A DNA stretch of 64,000 bases, taken from assembly GCA_965660945.1 (NCBI GenBank), contig CBFIBS010000012.1:30097-94096 (forward strand), given 5' to 3'. The stretch comes from UBA7985 sp002711265. GTDB taxonomy: Bacteria; Pseudomonadota; Alphaproteobacteria; UBA7985. The position numbers and the translations under genes were made by a program. Below are positions 24,352 to 33,291 of the stretch, in pieces (the first letter of the stretch is position 1; each line of letters begins with the position of its first letter). The notes beneath the pieces are model-generated. The model searched no databases and was not told the origin of the DNA. It saw nothing but the letters and a program-made list of their open reading frames with translations.

Positions 24352-25719
24352 GTGCTGAGATCCTTCGAGCGACAGGCCTCGCGCAAATACCTCAGCGGCC
24401 GCAACGGGCGGTTCCTGTCGCTGTCGGCGCTGTTCTCTCTGGCTGGCATCGCCATCGGTGTGGCTGCGCTGATTATCGCCAGCGCCTTCCTCAACGGTCA
24501 GCGCGACAGTCTGCTCGAGGCGATCCAGGGCCGCAGCCCCCACGTCACCCTGACGGCTGTTGAGCCAGCGCCACCCGCGCCGGTGTGCGTGCCGGAGACC
24601 GATGCACTCAACATCGCGCTGGGGATTCTGGAGACCTGTGAGACCCCACCCGCTGCGCTCAAGGGTTTCCAGCCCACCGAGGCCCGCATTGCCGCGGTTA
24701 TGGACCGGCCAGAGGTGCAGGCCGCGTTTTTCGAGGTCGCCGGACAGGGCATGGTGGTCCTGCCATCGAGCGGGGCGGTCAGCGGCACCTTCATCCGCGG
24801 GTTGGCCCCCGATGCACTCGACCAGCGTCTGACCGGGCATCCTTCTGCTTTCGCACTCTCCGGGTCGATGGATCTGGCGCGGGGCGAAGTGGCGCTGGGC
24901 TACGGCGTCGCCGCCAATCTCAATGCCGACGGCCGGGCCAGTCTGGCGCTTCTGGGCCAGACCCTCGATCTGGTATCCCCGGATGGCTCCACCACTGTCA
25001 TCGGCTGGACCCCCCGGCGCCGGGATGTGCGCGTGAATATCATCTTCGGGGGCTTCGCTGAGCGCAATGAAACCTATATGGACATCGGTTCGGCGGCGAC
25101 CTTCCTCGGTTTCGAGCCCGGACGCTTCAACAATCTTCAGCTGTTCCTGCGCGAGCCTGACGATGCGGCTGCCTTCGCCAGTAGCCTTGAGCCAGAGCTC
25201 GCCAAGGATCCGGCTGAGGCGCGCCGCTTCCGGACGTCGACGTGGGAGGACCGGAACCGCGCGCTGGTCTCGACGCTGGGGATCCAGCGGGTGGTGCTGA
25301 TCCTCGTGCTCGCCCTGATCGTCGTGGTCGCGGCCTTCAACATCCTCGCCAGCCAGATCATGCTGGTGCGGGAGAAGCGGCGCGGCATCGCGCTCCTGCG
25401 CACGCTGGGGGCGGGGCAGGGCTCGGTCGCCCGAGTGTTCATCGGCATGGGTCTGTTCCTCGCCGGCGCAGGCTGCCTGCTGGGGCTGGGGATCGGGCTG
25501 GGGGTCGTGCTCAATTTTGACGCCATCGTCGCCTTTTTCGCCACCATTCCCGCCATGGCTGGAGCTGCGGCCTTCCTCGGGTCGGTACAGGTCAGCCTCA
25601 GCCTCGGCGACAGCCTGCTCGCCGTGGGTCTGGCGCTGGTGATCACCGTGCTCGCCACGCTTTATCCGGCCTGGCAGGCCGCCCGAACCGAACCCGCAGA
25701 GGTCCTTCGCTATGTCTGA
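24352..25719 (+). CDS. Lipoprotein-releasing ABC transporter permease (LolC/LolE family), second copy
   Basis: A 455-residue Lol-type permease, only distantly similar to the one upstream: the FtsX-like C-terminal core (VREKRRGIALLRTLGAG; final TLYPAWQAARTEPAEVLRYV) is shared, while the periplasmic domain differs and contains two Cys (in APVCVPE and LETCETP) about 18 residues apart. It starts with GTG at 24352, 3 bp after the first permease, and overlaps lolD by 8 nt. Having two unlike permeases suggests a heterodimeric LolCE complex. Many Alphaproteobacteria have a single permease at this place. Confidence 0.85.
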   Translation: MLRSFERQASRKYLSGRNGRFLSLSALFSLAGIAIGVAALIIASAFLNGQRDSLLEAIQGRSPHVTLTAVEPAPPAPVCVPETDALNIALGILETCETPPAALKGFQPTEARIAAVMDRPEVQAAFFEVAGQGMVVLPSSGAVSGTFIRGLAPDALDQRLTGHPSAFALSGSMDLARGEVALGYGVAANLNADGRASLALLGQTLDLVSPDGSTTVIGWTPRRRDVRVNIIFGGFAERNETYMDIGSAATFLGFEPGRFNNLQLFLREPDDAAAFASSLEPELAKDPAEARRFRTSTWEDRNRALVSTLGIQRVVLILVLALIVVVAAFNILASQIMLVREKRRGIALLRTLGAGQGSVARVFIGMGLFLAGAGCLLGLGIGLGVVLNFDAIVAFFATIPAMAGAAAFLGSVQVSLSLGDSLLAVGLALVITVLATLYPAWQAARTEPAEVLRYV

Positions 25720-26461
25720 TCCCCGCCAAACCGCCAGAGCGGCCACAGCCTACGGCCCCGCGTCCGGCGATGCCGCACCGTCTGCCGCCCGGCCCAATCT
25801 GGTGCTCAGCGATATTCGCCGTGCCTTCCCCCAGCCTGACGGCGCGCTGGAGGTGCTGCGGGGCTGTGACGCCACTGTTTTGCCCGGTGAGCTGGTGGCC
25901 ATGGTTGGCACCTCGGGCAGTGGCAAATCCACCCTGCTGCAGATTTGCGGCCTTCTGGACAATCCCACCAGCGGCACGCTGCAGATCGCGGGGCAGGCGG
26001 TGGAAAGCCTCGGCGACCGCGCCCGGACCCGGCTGCGGCGCGGGACTGTCGGGTTTATATACCAGTTCCATCACCTGCTCCCTGAATTCACCGCGCTGGA
26101 AAACGTCATCCTGCCCCAGTCGGTCGCCGGCGTGCCAGCGGGCGAGGCGCGGGAGCGTGCCAAAATGCTGCTCGAACGCGTGGGTCTGGGGCACCGGCTC
26201 GGCCATCGGCCGGGCAAGCTCTCCGGCGGGGAGAAGCAGCGGGTTGCCGTTGCCCGCGCCATCGCCAACCGTCCCGCCCTGCTGCTGGCCGACGAGCCAA
26301 CCGGCAATCTCGACCCCGACACGGCGGAGCAGGTCTTCACCCTGTTCGTTGAACTGACACGCGAAGAGGGGCTGTCGGTGCTCATGGCCACCCACAACGA
26401 AGCGCTGGCCGCCCGCATGGATCGGGTGCTGCGGCTCGATGGCGGACAGCTGATCGGTTAA
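25712..26461 (+). CDS. lolD: Lipoprotein-releasing ABC transporter ATPase LolD
   Basis: A 249-residue ABC ATPase of the MacB/LolD type: Walker A GTSGSGKST (66-74), the Q-loop YQFHHLLPEFTALEN typical of LolD, signature LSGGEKQR, Walker B LLLADEPTGNLD and the H-loop ATHNE. It powers lipoprotein release with the two upstream permeases. The N-terminal 28 residues are a flexible Ala/Pro-rich extension not usual in LolD. Its ATG lies inside the previous gene, so translation is coupled. Confidence 0.93.
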   Translation: MSDPRQTARAATAYGPASGDAAPSAARPNLVLSDIRRAFPQPDGALEVLRGCDATVLPGELVAMVGTSGSGKSTLLQICGLLDNPTSGTLQIAGQAVESLGDRARTRLRRGTVGFIYQFHHLLPEFTALENVILPQSVAGVPAGEARERAKMLLERVGLGHRLGHRPGKLSGGEKQRVAVARAIANRPALLLADEPTGNLDPDTAEQVFTLFVELTREEGLSVLMATHNEALAARMDRVLRLDGGQLIG

Positions 26462-26477
26462 TTCGGCGGCGGCGGCT

Positions 26478-27113
26478 TCAGTCGTCCAGCGTCGCGGCGC
26501 CGTAGTAGTGCCAGAGGAACATCGCCATCGGTCCACGGTGCGGCGCCCAGCGGGCGGTCAGCTCGCGCAGCACCTTGGGGGTAGGCTTGTCATCAAGGCC
26601 GAACAGCATCTGGTAGCCTTTCTGCACCGCCAAATCATCCGCCGGGAACATGTCGGAGCGGCCCTCGGCGAACAAGAGATAGATTTCCGCGCTCCAGGTG
26701 CCGAAGCCCTTGAGCGCGGTGATGTGCGCCAGCGCCTCGGCGTCTTCCATGCCGGGTAGTTCTTCGGGCCGGAAACTGCCCTCGACCAGCGCATTGGCCA
26801 GCCCGTGGATATAGCGCGTCTTCTGCCCTGACAGGCCGAGCTTGCGCCAGCCTTCGGGCTCGAGGTCGAGCAGGCGCATGGGGGCAAAGTCACCCTCGAA
26901 GTGGGCTTCAACCCGCGCCCAGATCGACGCAGCCGCCTTGACCGACAGCTGCTGTCCGCAGATCACACGCAAGAAGGTGCCGATACCCTGGGTTTGCGCA
27001 CGGGTCTCCGGCAGGCCTACGCGCTCGATCGCAGCGGCTGTCGTGGGGCAGGTCTCGGCTACCCGACGGATCATGCCCTGAACCTCGTCGGTGGTCATTG
27101 GCTGTCTTTTCAT
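26478..27113 (-). CDS. DNA-3-methyladenine glycosylase, AlkA/HhH-GPD type
   Basis: A 211-residue HhH-GPD base-excision glycosylase. The helix-hairpin-helix LKGFGTWSAEIYLLF is followed 10 residues on by the catalytic Asp in FPADDLAVQKG; QQLSVKAA near the N-terminus also fits the AlkA core. It removes alkylated purines from DNA. The AlkA N-terminal beta domain is absent, giving the compact form common in Proteobacteria. ATG 27113 is preferred: upstream in-frame sequence to 27266 shows no domain character. It is convergent with lolD, 16 bp apart. Confidence 0.88.
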   Translation of the reverse strand: MKRQPMTTDEVQGMIRRVAETCPTTAAAIERVGLPETRAQTQGIGTFLRVICGQQLSVKAAASIWARVEAHFEGDFAPMRLLDLEPEGWRKLGLSGQKTRYIHGLANALVEGSFRPEELPGMEDAEALAHITALKGFGTWSAEIYLLFAEGRSDMFPADDLAVQKGYQMLFGLDDKPTPKVLRELTARWAPHRGPMAMFLWHYYGAATLDD

Positions 27114-27147
27114 CAGGCGTTCTCTCTTCGCAGTCCTGTGTGCCGGG

Positions 27148-28596
27148 TTAGTCACAGGACTTCCAGGGACCGAGGTCAAAGTGGAAATGATCCTGATGCG
27201 CGGCGTCTGAGTTGGGGTTGAGCACCAGCTGAAAGTAGTCACAGGCGCCCTCGTTGATCCTGGCAAACCAGTCTGCGGTTAAATCGCCCATGGCCGTGCC
27301 GTTGGGCCGCCAGCCCCCCTCGATGTTCACCCGGCGTCCATCCTCGAAGTGAAAGGTGCCGATGTCGATGGCGTTGGCAAAACCGTGTTCGGAGATATAG
27401 CCCCCCGAGCGCATCCGGCAGGAATAGCCGTTGACGTTGGAGAGGCCAACCACACGGGTGCCAAAGGTCTCCAGCGCCTCGGTCTGGACCACATTGCGCA
27501 GCCACAGTGCCGTCGCCTCTGCCACGGGGCAGGCCACCACCACGCGTCCAGACAGCGCGACGCCCCCGCCAAAGCCTTCGACCGCGACCGCGCCTTGGTT
27601 CTGGCAGCCGCTTTCCTCCACGAAATCTGGCGAGGACTGGAACAGGGCGCCGAGGCGCTCCAGACGCAGTGGGCATTGTGGGTCCAGTGGTGGACGGGCC
27701 TGACCGGTGCTGGTCGTCGATGAAGCCGAGCGAATGCTTGGCGCGGCGTCGGCTTGCATCTCGGCGTCAGTGCTTGGCGGCGTAACTGTCGCTTCGCTGA
27801 CGGTGGTGACAAAGGCTTCGGTCCCGTCATCGGCGGCAACCGGTATATCGCTAACGGCTTGTGCAGCAGGGACAGTGTCGGGTCGATCCATGGGAACAGG
27901 GATCCACTCGTCTTCGCGGAAGGTCAGCGCGCTGGTGTCGGTCTCTTCGGTGTCGGTGCCGACGTCGCTATTGCTATTGCTGGCGATGGTAGCGCCGAAA
28001 GTGGCAGCATCGCTGTTGCTGGTTTCCAGCCTTGTCAGACCACTGGAGCCGCGCACGGACGCCATCCCGTCGTCGGCCGGCGCCGGGACGTCCCCCTGCC
28101 CGGCGACCGACAGGATCAGCTCGGCAACGGCCGGGTCGGCATAGGCGACCTCTTCACCCGAGGTGGAGTCATCTGCCCTATCAGCTGCCGTTTGTTCAGT
28201 CGCCGGCAGGTCGCTGTTCCCAACATCAAGGTAAGCCGGCGCTGCAGGTCGCGGTCGGGGTAAAGTCGGGGCGGTTGCGGTGCTGGTCGCCTCAGCCGGG
28301 GCTGGAGATAGGTCCGGTTGGATTTCTTCGCCAGATGCTGAACTGGCCGCAGCGTCGATTTGGCCATAGGGTATTGCAGCTTCCAGGTCCGCTTCGTCCA
28401 GCACAACGGTGTCGTTCCCCTGAAAGATGCTATCCAGCAGGCCGTCTAGCCCTAGGTCGTCTTGAAAGGTTGTGCCGGACTGAGCCTGGGCGGCCTGCAT
28501 CCAGCCAGCGGAGGCCGTTGCGCAGACTGTCAAAACCAGCGCTGCGCTGCACCGGGTCAGGGCAGCGGTCCAGCGGCCCATGGGAGACTCACTCAC
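27148..28596 (-). CDS. Extensin-like C-terminal-domain peptidase, secreted
   Basis: A 482-residue protein. A signal peptide (about 1-39, ending in AQA) precedes a long Ala/Thr/Asp-rich low-complexity linker (40-300). The C-terminal extensin-like domain (about 305-482) has SEHGFANAIDIG and DHFHFDLG, the His and Asp zinc ligands of the LAS/VanY-type fold, plus four Cys that could form disulphides. Such domains are thought to cut peptidoglycan peptides. The GTG start has AGGAT about 9 nt upstream and overlaps the small ORF before it; an ATG five codons in is the alternative. It is followed by the glycosylase gene. Confidence 0.82.
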   Translation of the reverse strand: MSESPMGRWTAALTRCSAALVLTVCATASAGWMQAAQAQSGTTFQDDLGLDGLLDSIFQGNDTVVLDEADLEAAIPYGQIDAAASSASGEEIQPDLSPAPAEATSTATAPTLPRPRPAAPAYLDVGNSDLPATEQTAADRADDSTSGEEVAYADPAVAELILSVAGQGDVPAPADDGMASVRGSSGLTRLETSNSDAATFGATIASNSNSDVGTDTEETDTSALTFREDEWIPVPMDRPDTVPAAQAVSDIPVAADDGTEAFVTTVSEATVTPPSTDAEMQADAAPSIRSASSTTSTGQARPPLDPQCPLRLERLGALFQSSPDFVEESGCQNQGAVAVEGFGGGVALSGRVVVACPVAEATALWLRNVVQTEALETFGTRVVGLSNVNGYSCRMRSGGYISEHGFANAIDIGTFHFEDGRRVNIEGGWRPNGTAMGDLTADWFARINEGACDYFQLVLNPNSDAAHQDHFHFDLGPWKSCD

Positions 28597-28723
28597 CGCT
28601 GCGGATCCTCATATCCTGAATACGCTGGAAAAACCCAGACTGCTCGCCAGCAGACCGGTCGATCAGCAGTGACGACACCAGCAGAAGCGCGATCGACAGC
28701 ACCAAAACACCCAACAGCCTCAT
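28589..28723 (-). CDS. Small single-pass membrane protein, 44 residues
   Basis: A short frame starting with ATG at 28723 and stopping with TGA at 28591-28589. It begins MRLLGVLVLSIALLLVSSLL, one hydrophobic helix, followed by a charged tail. A strong AGGAGG (complement of 28736-28741) lies 12 nt before the start. The stop overlaps the GTG of the extensin-like gene by 8 nt, so the two look translationally coupled. I know no family for it. The coupling and Shine-Dalgarno are the main support. It may be a membrane partner of the peptidase, or mainly serve to couple translation. Confidence 0.55.
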   Translation of the reverse strand: MRLLGVLVLSIALLLVSSLLIDRSAGEQSGFFQRIQDMRIRSGE

Positions 28724-29166
28724 GAGCCAACCAATCCTCCTGCGTCTCGCCGATGGAATTTGATAGCAAACATATTGGTGCCATTCGAGGGCTGGATTGT
28801 GACCAATTTAGCCTGTCAGTCAGAGGCGCCGGCACGTGGTCCAGTGCAAAAGCCGGGGCTTTTCCTGAAATTGCCGATCCGATCAGTCGAAATTCACTGG
28901 GATGAGGTCAGGGCTCGAAACAACCCACAACCAGCTGGGGAAAACCACCCCAGAAACCCACAGACTTTTTCGCGTCAGGCGCTGCGCGAGGCTTCGCGTA
29001 ATGCTACGCCATGCGATCAAACAAGAAGTCAGTGGGTAATACCACGTAAAAATGTTATACGACTTTCAATGAGGAGAAACACAAAAGATTCGCCCCACTT
29101 TTGGTGGCAAATGACGGATCAGTCTGTGTTCACAAAGCATTGTAAAGTTCGCAAGGGGAACACTGG
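28724..29166. other. Divergent intergenic region between cell-wall peptidase genes
   Basis: 443 bp between two divergent cell-wall genes. A hairpin CTGGGG/CCCCAG is at 28935-28953, with TTTTT 12 nt later. The part 29030-29080 is AT-rich, includes TTATAC at 29055-29060 and may hold the promoter of the M23 gene. AAGGGGA near 29153 is its ribosome-binding site. The open frame across this region has no coding character. Confidence 0.45.
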
Positions 29167-30930
29167 ATGACACATCCAGCGGTTTCGCGGTTAAAAGCGG
29201 TCATGAAGGCCGCCGCTCGGGTCAATCAAACGACCGGTGCCGCGGAAGGAGATGGGGAACAGGCTCAGGTGGCGGACGCTGCCCGTGACCGCTTGGGCAT
29301 ATTCGGCCTGCGCGACCGGCTCCTTGTTGACCAGCACAGCGGAGGTCGTCCGGTCCTGATCCGGGCATGGCAGCAGGCTGCGGCCGTCGGTGGCGTCGCG
29401 GTGTTGGCGCTGGCAAGCGTCCTCGCGCTCGGCCTGGGCCTCTATGCGGCCACGCGGGCCGATGTTCGCGCACTGGAAGCCCGCGAAAGGGCGCTGGTGA
29501 CCGCACTCGAGTTGGCGAGCGGCCACGTGCTCGACCGCCAGATCGAGCTGCTGGATGCCACAACGGCCCGGTCTGGGTTCATCTTCGTTGATAATGCCAA
29601 CGTCAGCATCGAAGCACTGATGGCGGACAATGAGCGTCTGCTCTCGACCCTCGAAGCAGCGCTGGAGCCTGTCGACAGCGCACGTGCAGCCGGGGCGCTG
29701 GCGGCAAAATCAGCGGGTGCGGCCCCCGATGGTGCAGCCAATGATACCCAGTTACAGCGGCTCGAGTACGAGCTCGCGCTCAGCCAGACGCAGCAGGACA
29801 TGCTGGCCGCCGAATTGAACCTCGAGCGTCAGACCATCGAAACGCTGTCCGATGCCCTCGCGTCGGTTCGGGTCGATGTCAGCGTGCTGGAGCGTGAGTC
29901 GCTCCGCCTGGCGCAGACGGTGGACCGCCGCGATGAGCTGATCGCCGTGCTCAAGCGTGACCTCGCAACGGTCCAGTCTGACCGCGCGGAGGGGCAGGAT
30001 GCGCGGCGGAGCACCATTGACCTGCTCAATACCCAGAACGACGAGCTGATTTCGGAGCTTCGCCTGCTGCGGAGCCAGCTCAGTGGCAATGCAGAAACGC
30101 TCCGTTCGCTGCAGGAACAACTGGTCCGCAGCGAGAGCGAAAAAGACCGGCTGGCGGGACTGGTCGAGCGGCGGGATGCGCAGATCACCATCCTGACCGA
30201 CACCCAATCCGGGATCCTCGAGCAGTTGGAAGCGCAGGTTGAGCAGCAGATGGCCGCGCTGCGGTCGGCAATTGATATGACCGGCGTGGACCACGATACT
30301 TCCCTGCAGCTCGATGCCTTGCTTGAAAGCGTGCAGGATCCGTTCTGGAACGGCATGGGTGGCGCCAACGATGGCATAAGCGTGTCTGCGGAAGCTGGCC
30401 TTGAAGAGATTTACGGTGACGATTCTGCCGCAGCACTGGTGTCAGATGTCCTCGGCCGTGTCGATGCGCTTGCGCGCCGCCACGCGGAGTTGGCCCTGCG
30501 GCGCGATCACTTCGACGCCTTGCCGACCAGTCCCCCGGTTGAAGGACTGCGGCTGTCGTCCGGCTTTGGCATGCGCAAGCACCCTGTAACCGGCAAAAAT
30601 CGCATGCACAAAGGCCTCGACTTCGCTGGCCCCAGCGGCACGCCCGTCATGGCCGCTGCCGCCGGTCGTGTTGTCTATGCAGCCCGCAAAGGGTCCTACG
30701 GCAACCTGATCGAGCTCGATCATGGCAATGGTGTGACCACGCGCTACGCCCATCTTCGCGATATCGAAGTCCGTGAGGGCGATACTGTCGATATGGGTGA
30801 AATCATCGGAACCGTTGGATCGACCGGCGCTTCCACTGGGCCGCACCTGCACTGGGAAGTGCGGGTGTTCGAGCGGGCCAAGAACCCGCAATTATTCCTC
30901 GACGCTGGGCGTGCAGTCCGCAACTATTGA
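29167..30930 (+). CDS. M23 family peptidoglycan endopeptidase with membrane anchor and coiled coil
   Basis: A 587-residue protein: a cytoplasmic N-terminus, one transmembrane helix (about 72-96), a long periplasmic coiled coil (about 100-370) and a C-terminal LytM/M23 domain (about 455-587). The zinc site is complete: His481 and Asp485 in MHKGLDFA, then His560 and His562 in HLHWEV, so it is predicted to be an active endopeptidase rather than an EnvC-like degenerate activator. Membrane-anchored, coiled-coil M23 proteins act in septum splitting or cell elongation. It is divergent from the extensin-like peptidase. Confidence 0.9.
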   Translation: MTHPAVSRLKAVMKAAARVNQTTGAAEGDGEQAQVADAARDRLGIFGLRDRLLVDQHSGGRPVLIRAWQQAAAVGGVAVLALASVLALGLGLYAATRADVRALEARERALVTALELASGHVLDRQIELLDATTARSGFIFVDNANVSIEALMADNERLLSTLEAALEPVDSARAAGALAAKSAGAAPDGAANDTQLQRLEYELALSQTQQDMLAAELNLERQTIETLSDALASVRVDVSVLERESLRLAQTVDRRDELIAVLKRDLATVQSDRAEGQDARRSTIDLLNTQNDELISELRLLRSQLSGNAETLRSLQEQLVRSESEKDRLAGLVERRDAQITILTDTQSGILEQLEAQVEQQMAALRSAIDMTGVDHDTSLQLDALLESVQDPFWNGMGGANDGISVSAEAGLEEIYGDDSAAALVSDVLGRVDALARRHAELALRRDHFDALPTSPPVEGLRLSSGFGMRKHPVTGKNRMHKGLDFAGPSGTPVMAAAAGRVVYAARKGSYGNLIELDHGNGVTTRYAHLRDIEVREGDTVDMGEIIGTVGSTGASTGPHLHWEVRVFERAKNPQLFLDAGRAVRNY

Positions 30931-31217
30931 TTAAATATGCTCACAATAATTGCGGCAAACTGATGCTGAACCCCAAAAGAGAATTTTTCTCGATCTGAGG
31001 TTTTTTTCTTGCGTATGCAGCTATAAGATGCCGCTGACACGAGCGATGACGCGCTGTTTACTGCGTTGAAAAATGCGCTGCCATGCAGTTAGAAACAATT
31101 TTTTCTTTCTCCATGCGGCCTGCGATTGACAAAATCTTTTCCCTTGAGTTGTAAAAGAATAATGGCCCAATTGGGGCTGATACGACGTTGTTTTTTGGTG
31201 GCTGGTGCTCGTGATGA
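30931..31217. other. AT-rich intergenic region
   Basis: About 290 bp, clearly richer in A and T than the genes around it. A weak GAGAA/TTCTC hairpin near 30980-30992 and a run of seven T at about 31001 may terminate the M23 transcript. The remainder probably carries the promoter of the regulator pair. Confidence 0.4.
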
Positions 31218-32186
31218 GTGCTTGAGCAAGCGTGCGTGCCGCCGTTGGGAGCTAGCAGATATTTGGTCACGACCCTTCCCATTAGCTCTCGAGAATGGGA
31301 TCTTTACCGGACTTTTCTGTCCGTGGGATCGCTAGCGAATGTCGACCTGATCACGGCCGATCTGAGTATTTCAATCCCGACCCTTCGCCGACGTATAGCC
31401 CGACTTGAAGACCTCCATGGTTTCAAGCTTTGCCGGAACGCCGGGAGTCGATTTTCTCTAACCGCTGATGGTCAGGCGCTGCTGAGCTCGCTGCGGTCTG
31501 CCGATGACATCCTAGCCAACCTCAATCGACTGGATGTCCAATCCGGTGAGGCATCGCTGGAGATATTGCAGATTCGCTCAACCCAGAGGCTGATTGAGGA
31601 TTTTTGGCTGCCGCTGGTTCAGTTTCGTCCCGCGATGTTTGAAAACGTCCACCTCAGGTTTTCGACCCTCAACGGGTTTGAGGACGACCTGCAAAGCGAC
31701 ATGGTCGTTTCCGTGGCGCCGCAATTGCGAATTTCAGCCGGCGACAAAGTCGAGACGGTGGGGACGGTGGAGTCCTGCTTCGGGGGCTATCAGAGTTATG
31801 TCCAGACCTATGGTATTCCAGGGCTGGAGGACCTCAAGGAGCACGTGTTTATCCGCTCTGATTGCTTTCGGAGCGACCCGGAGTTCTGGGATGAAGTTAT
31901 TGAAATTGAACGACGCTGCTCGAGGAGCATTCGGGTGCCGCACTATCCGATGGCCCAGCGAATGGCCCGGGCTGGTTTGGGCTTCACGGTGTGTACTAGT
32001 TTCGGGCAGGCCTTTGACAACGACGTTCAAATTTTCTCGCATCTGGGACGCAGGCAGACGCCCATTTTCGCCGTCTTTCATGGATCGAACTGGCGCGGAC
32101 AACGTGGGTTTCAGCTGAGGGAAGATGTGCTGAAGGTCATGAAGAACTCGTTCCGCGGTATTTCTGACCATGGGGCGCGGCGTTAA
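31218..32186 (+). CDS. LysR-like transcriptional regulator, first of a tandem pair
   Basis: A 322-residue protein with an N-terminal winged helix of the LysR type: about residues 25-85, with SIPTLRRRIARLEDLHGFKLC as recognition helix and wing, then a GSRFSLTADGQALL segment. The C-terminal 200 residues are an atypical effector domain. The start is uncertain: GTG 31218 is used, but TTG 31263 with GGGAG upstream would give a shorter N-terminus. The stop overlaps the start of the second regulator by one base. The adjacent target genes are not evident; divergent targets are absent. Confidence 0.75.
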   Translation: MLEQACVPPLGASRYLVTTLPISSREWDLYRTFLSVGSLANVDLITADLSISIPTLRRRIARLEDLHGFKLCRNAGSRFSLTADGQALLSSLRSADDILANLNRLDVQSGEASLEILQIRSTQRLIEDFWLPLVQFRPAMFENVHLRFSTLNGFEDDLQSDMVVSVAPQLRISAGDKVETVGTVESCFGGYQSYVQTYGIPGLEDLKEHVFIRSDCFRSDPEFWDEVIEIERRCSRSIRVPHYPMAQRMARAGLGFTVCTSFGQAFDNDVQIFSHLGRRQTPIFAVFHGSNWRGQRGFQLREDVLKVMKNSFRGISDHGARR

Positions 32187-33220
32187 TGGCCAGTCAGCTG
32201 CCGAAAAGCCTCGCGAGTTGGAGCCTTATCCGCTCCTTCCTTTCGCTGGCCTATTTTTTGGAGTACGGGCCCGCAGCGCGCGAGTTGAACGTCTCTGTGC
32301 CCGCACTGAGGCGGCGTATCCAGCGTCTTGAAACGTACTTGGGCTACAGCCTGCTTGTGTATGAGCGCCGGACCATGAAACTGACAGAGGCCGGCCAGAA
32401 AGCTCTCGAAATTGCATTCAACGCCGATCGGCGGATTGCCGCCATCCGAGACAACGAAGACCAGATCCGACAGGCATCCCGGCCACCCCTGAGACTGGCG
32501 ATGGATGAGAATGTACTGACTTACTTCTGGATCCCTTTCTGCGTTCGCCACGCTGCCTTGCTCGAACGGTACCAGATTTCAGTGCATGTTGATCGGATCC
32601 CGGATTTTTCCGGCGGAGCCGACACCGACTGTGCTTTCAGCTTTGGCGACGCGCCGCAGCTGGCGGCGATTACCGAACCCGTTGGTTCCTTTGGTGTCTA
32701 CTTTGCCGGCCACGAGGCCTATGTGGCGCTGCACGGCATTCCAACGTTAGATACCTTGGGGGAACACACCTTCATTCGCCCGGAGACCGATCTGTTTGAA
32801 ACGCTGGGTGGTGCCTTGCTTGATGATGTCGAACGTCTGTCTGGCGCGACCATCCGGGTCGATTCCGTAGGCCTGGCCGACCAAGCGTCCCGGTTGGGTC
32901 TGGGCTACTACTTCGGCACGTCTTGGCTGGAGCGCGAGGGCTATGTGCTCTTTCCCGGTTTTCCGGTCATCCCGATGGTGACCTACGCCTGCATCAGTGA
33001 AGAATTTGCGGTGGAACCAGCCAACCGGAAGTTTATCGACACGATGATTGAAGAGGCGAAGCTGTTCTTCAGGGATCGGGACCCCGAGGAGCAGTTTGTT
33101 CCCGTGGCGGTAAAGGTCGGTCTCAAGGCGAGCAAAGAACTCCGGCCACTCAACACGCTGGCAAGGGTTGGGCCACGGGCAGGACCAAAAAGAGGTGGTA
33201 GGGGTCGGGACAAGAATTAG
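32186..33220 (+). CDS. LysR-like transcriptional regulator, second of a tandem pair
   Basis: A 344-residue homologue of the preceding gene. It has the same HTH pattern (SVPALRRRIQRLETYLGYSLL, then MKLTEAGQKALE) and shared effector-domain landmarks: a YVALHGIPTLDTLGEHTFIR stretch against YVQTYGIPGLEDLKEHVFIR in the first. The C-terminal 40 residues are basic (ending KRGGRGRDKN) and absent from the partner. TAATG joins the two genes, so they are made together, perhaps as a heteromer (inference). Confidence 0.78.
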   Translation: MASQLPKSLASWSLIRSFLSLAYFLEYGPAARELNVSVPALRRRIQRLETYLGYSLLVYERRTMKLTEAGQKALEIAFNADRRIAAIRDNEDQIRQASRPPLRLAMDENVLTYFWIPFCVRHAALLERYQISVHVDRIPDFSGGADTDCAFSFGDAPQLAAITEPVGSFGVYFAGHEAYVALHGIPTLDTLGEHTFIRPETDLFETLGGALLDDVERLSGATIRVDSVGLADQASRLGLGYYFGTSWLEREGYVLFPGFPVIPMVTYACISEEFAVEPANRKFIDTMIEEAKLFFRDRDPEEQFVPVAVKVGLKASKELRPLNTLARVGPRAGPKRGGRGRDKN

Positions 33221-33291
33221 GCCTATAGACGCCGCGCTCGCTCTCCCGGCCTGTCTGCTTCGACTTCAGTCTCCCGGCCCGTCTTCCCGGC

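Noticed and set aside
24274..25746. 490-codon antisense frame over the second Lol permease
   Set aside because: The sense strand encodes a full-length permease; the antisense product is charged and repetitive with no motif.
28760..29170. 136-codon plus-strand frame in the cell-wall intergenic region
   Set aside because: No ribosome-binding site, a mixed composition without hydrophobic core or motif, and it runs across the likely M23 promoter.
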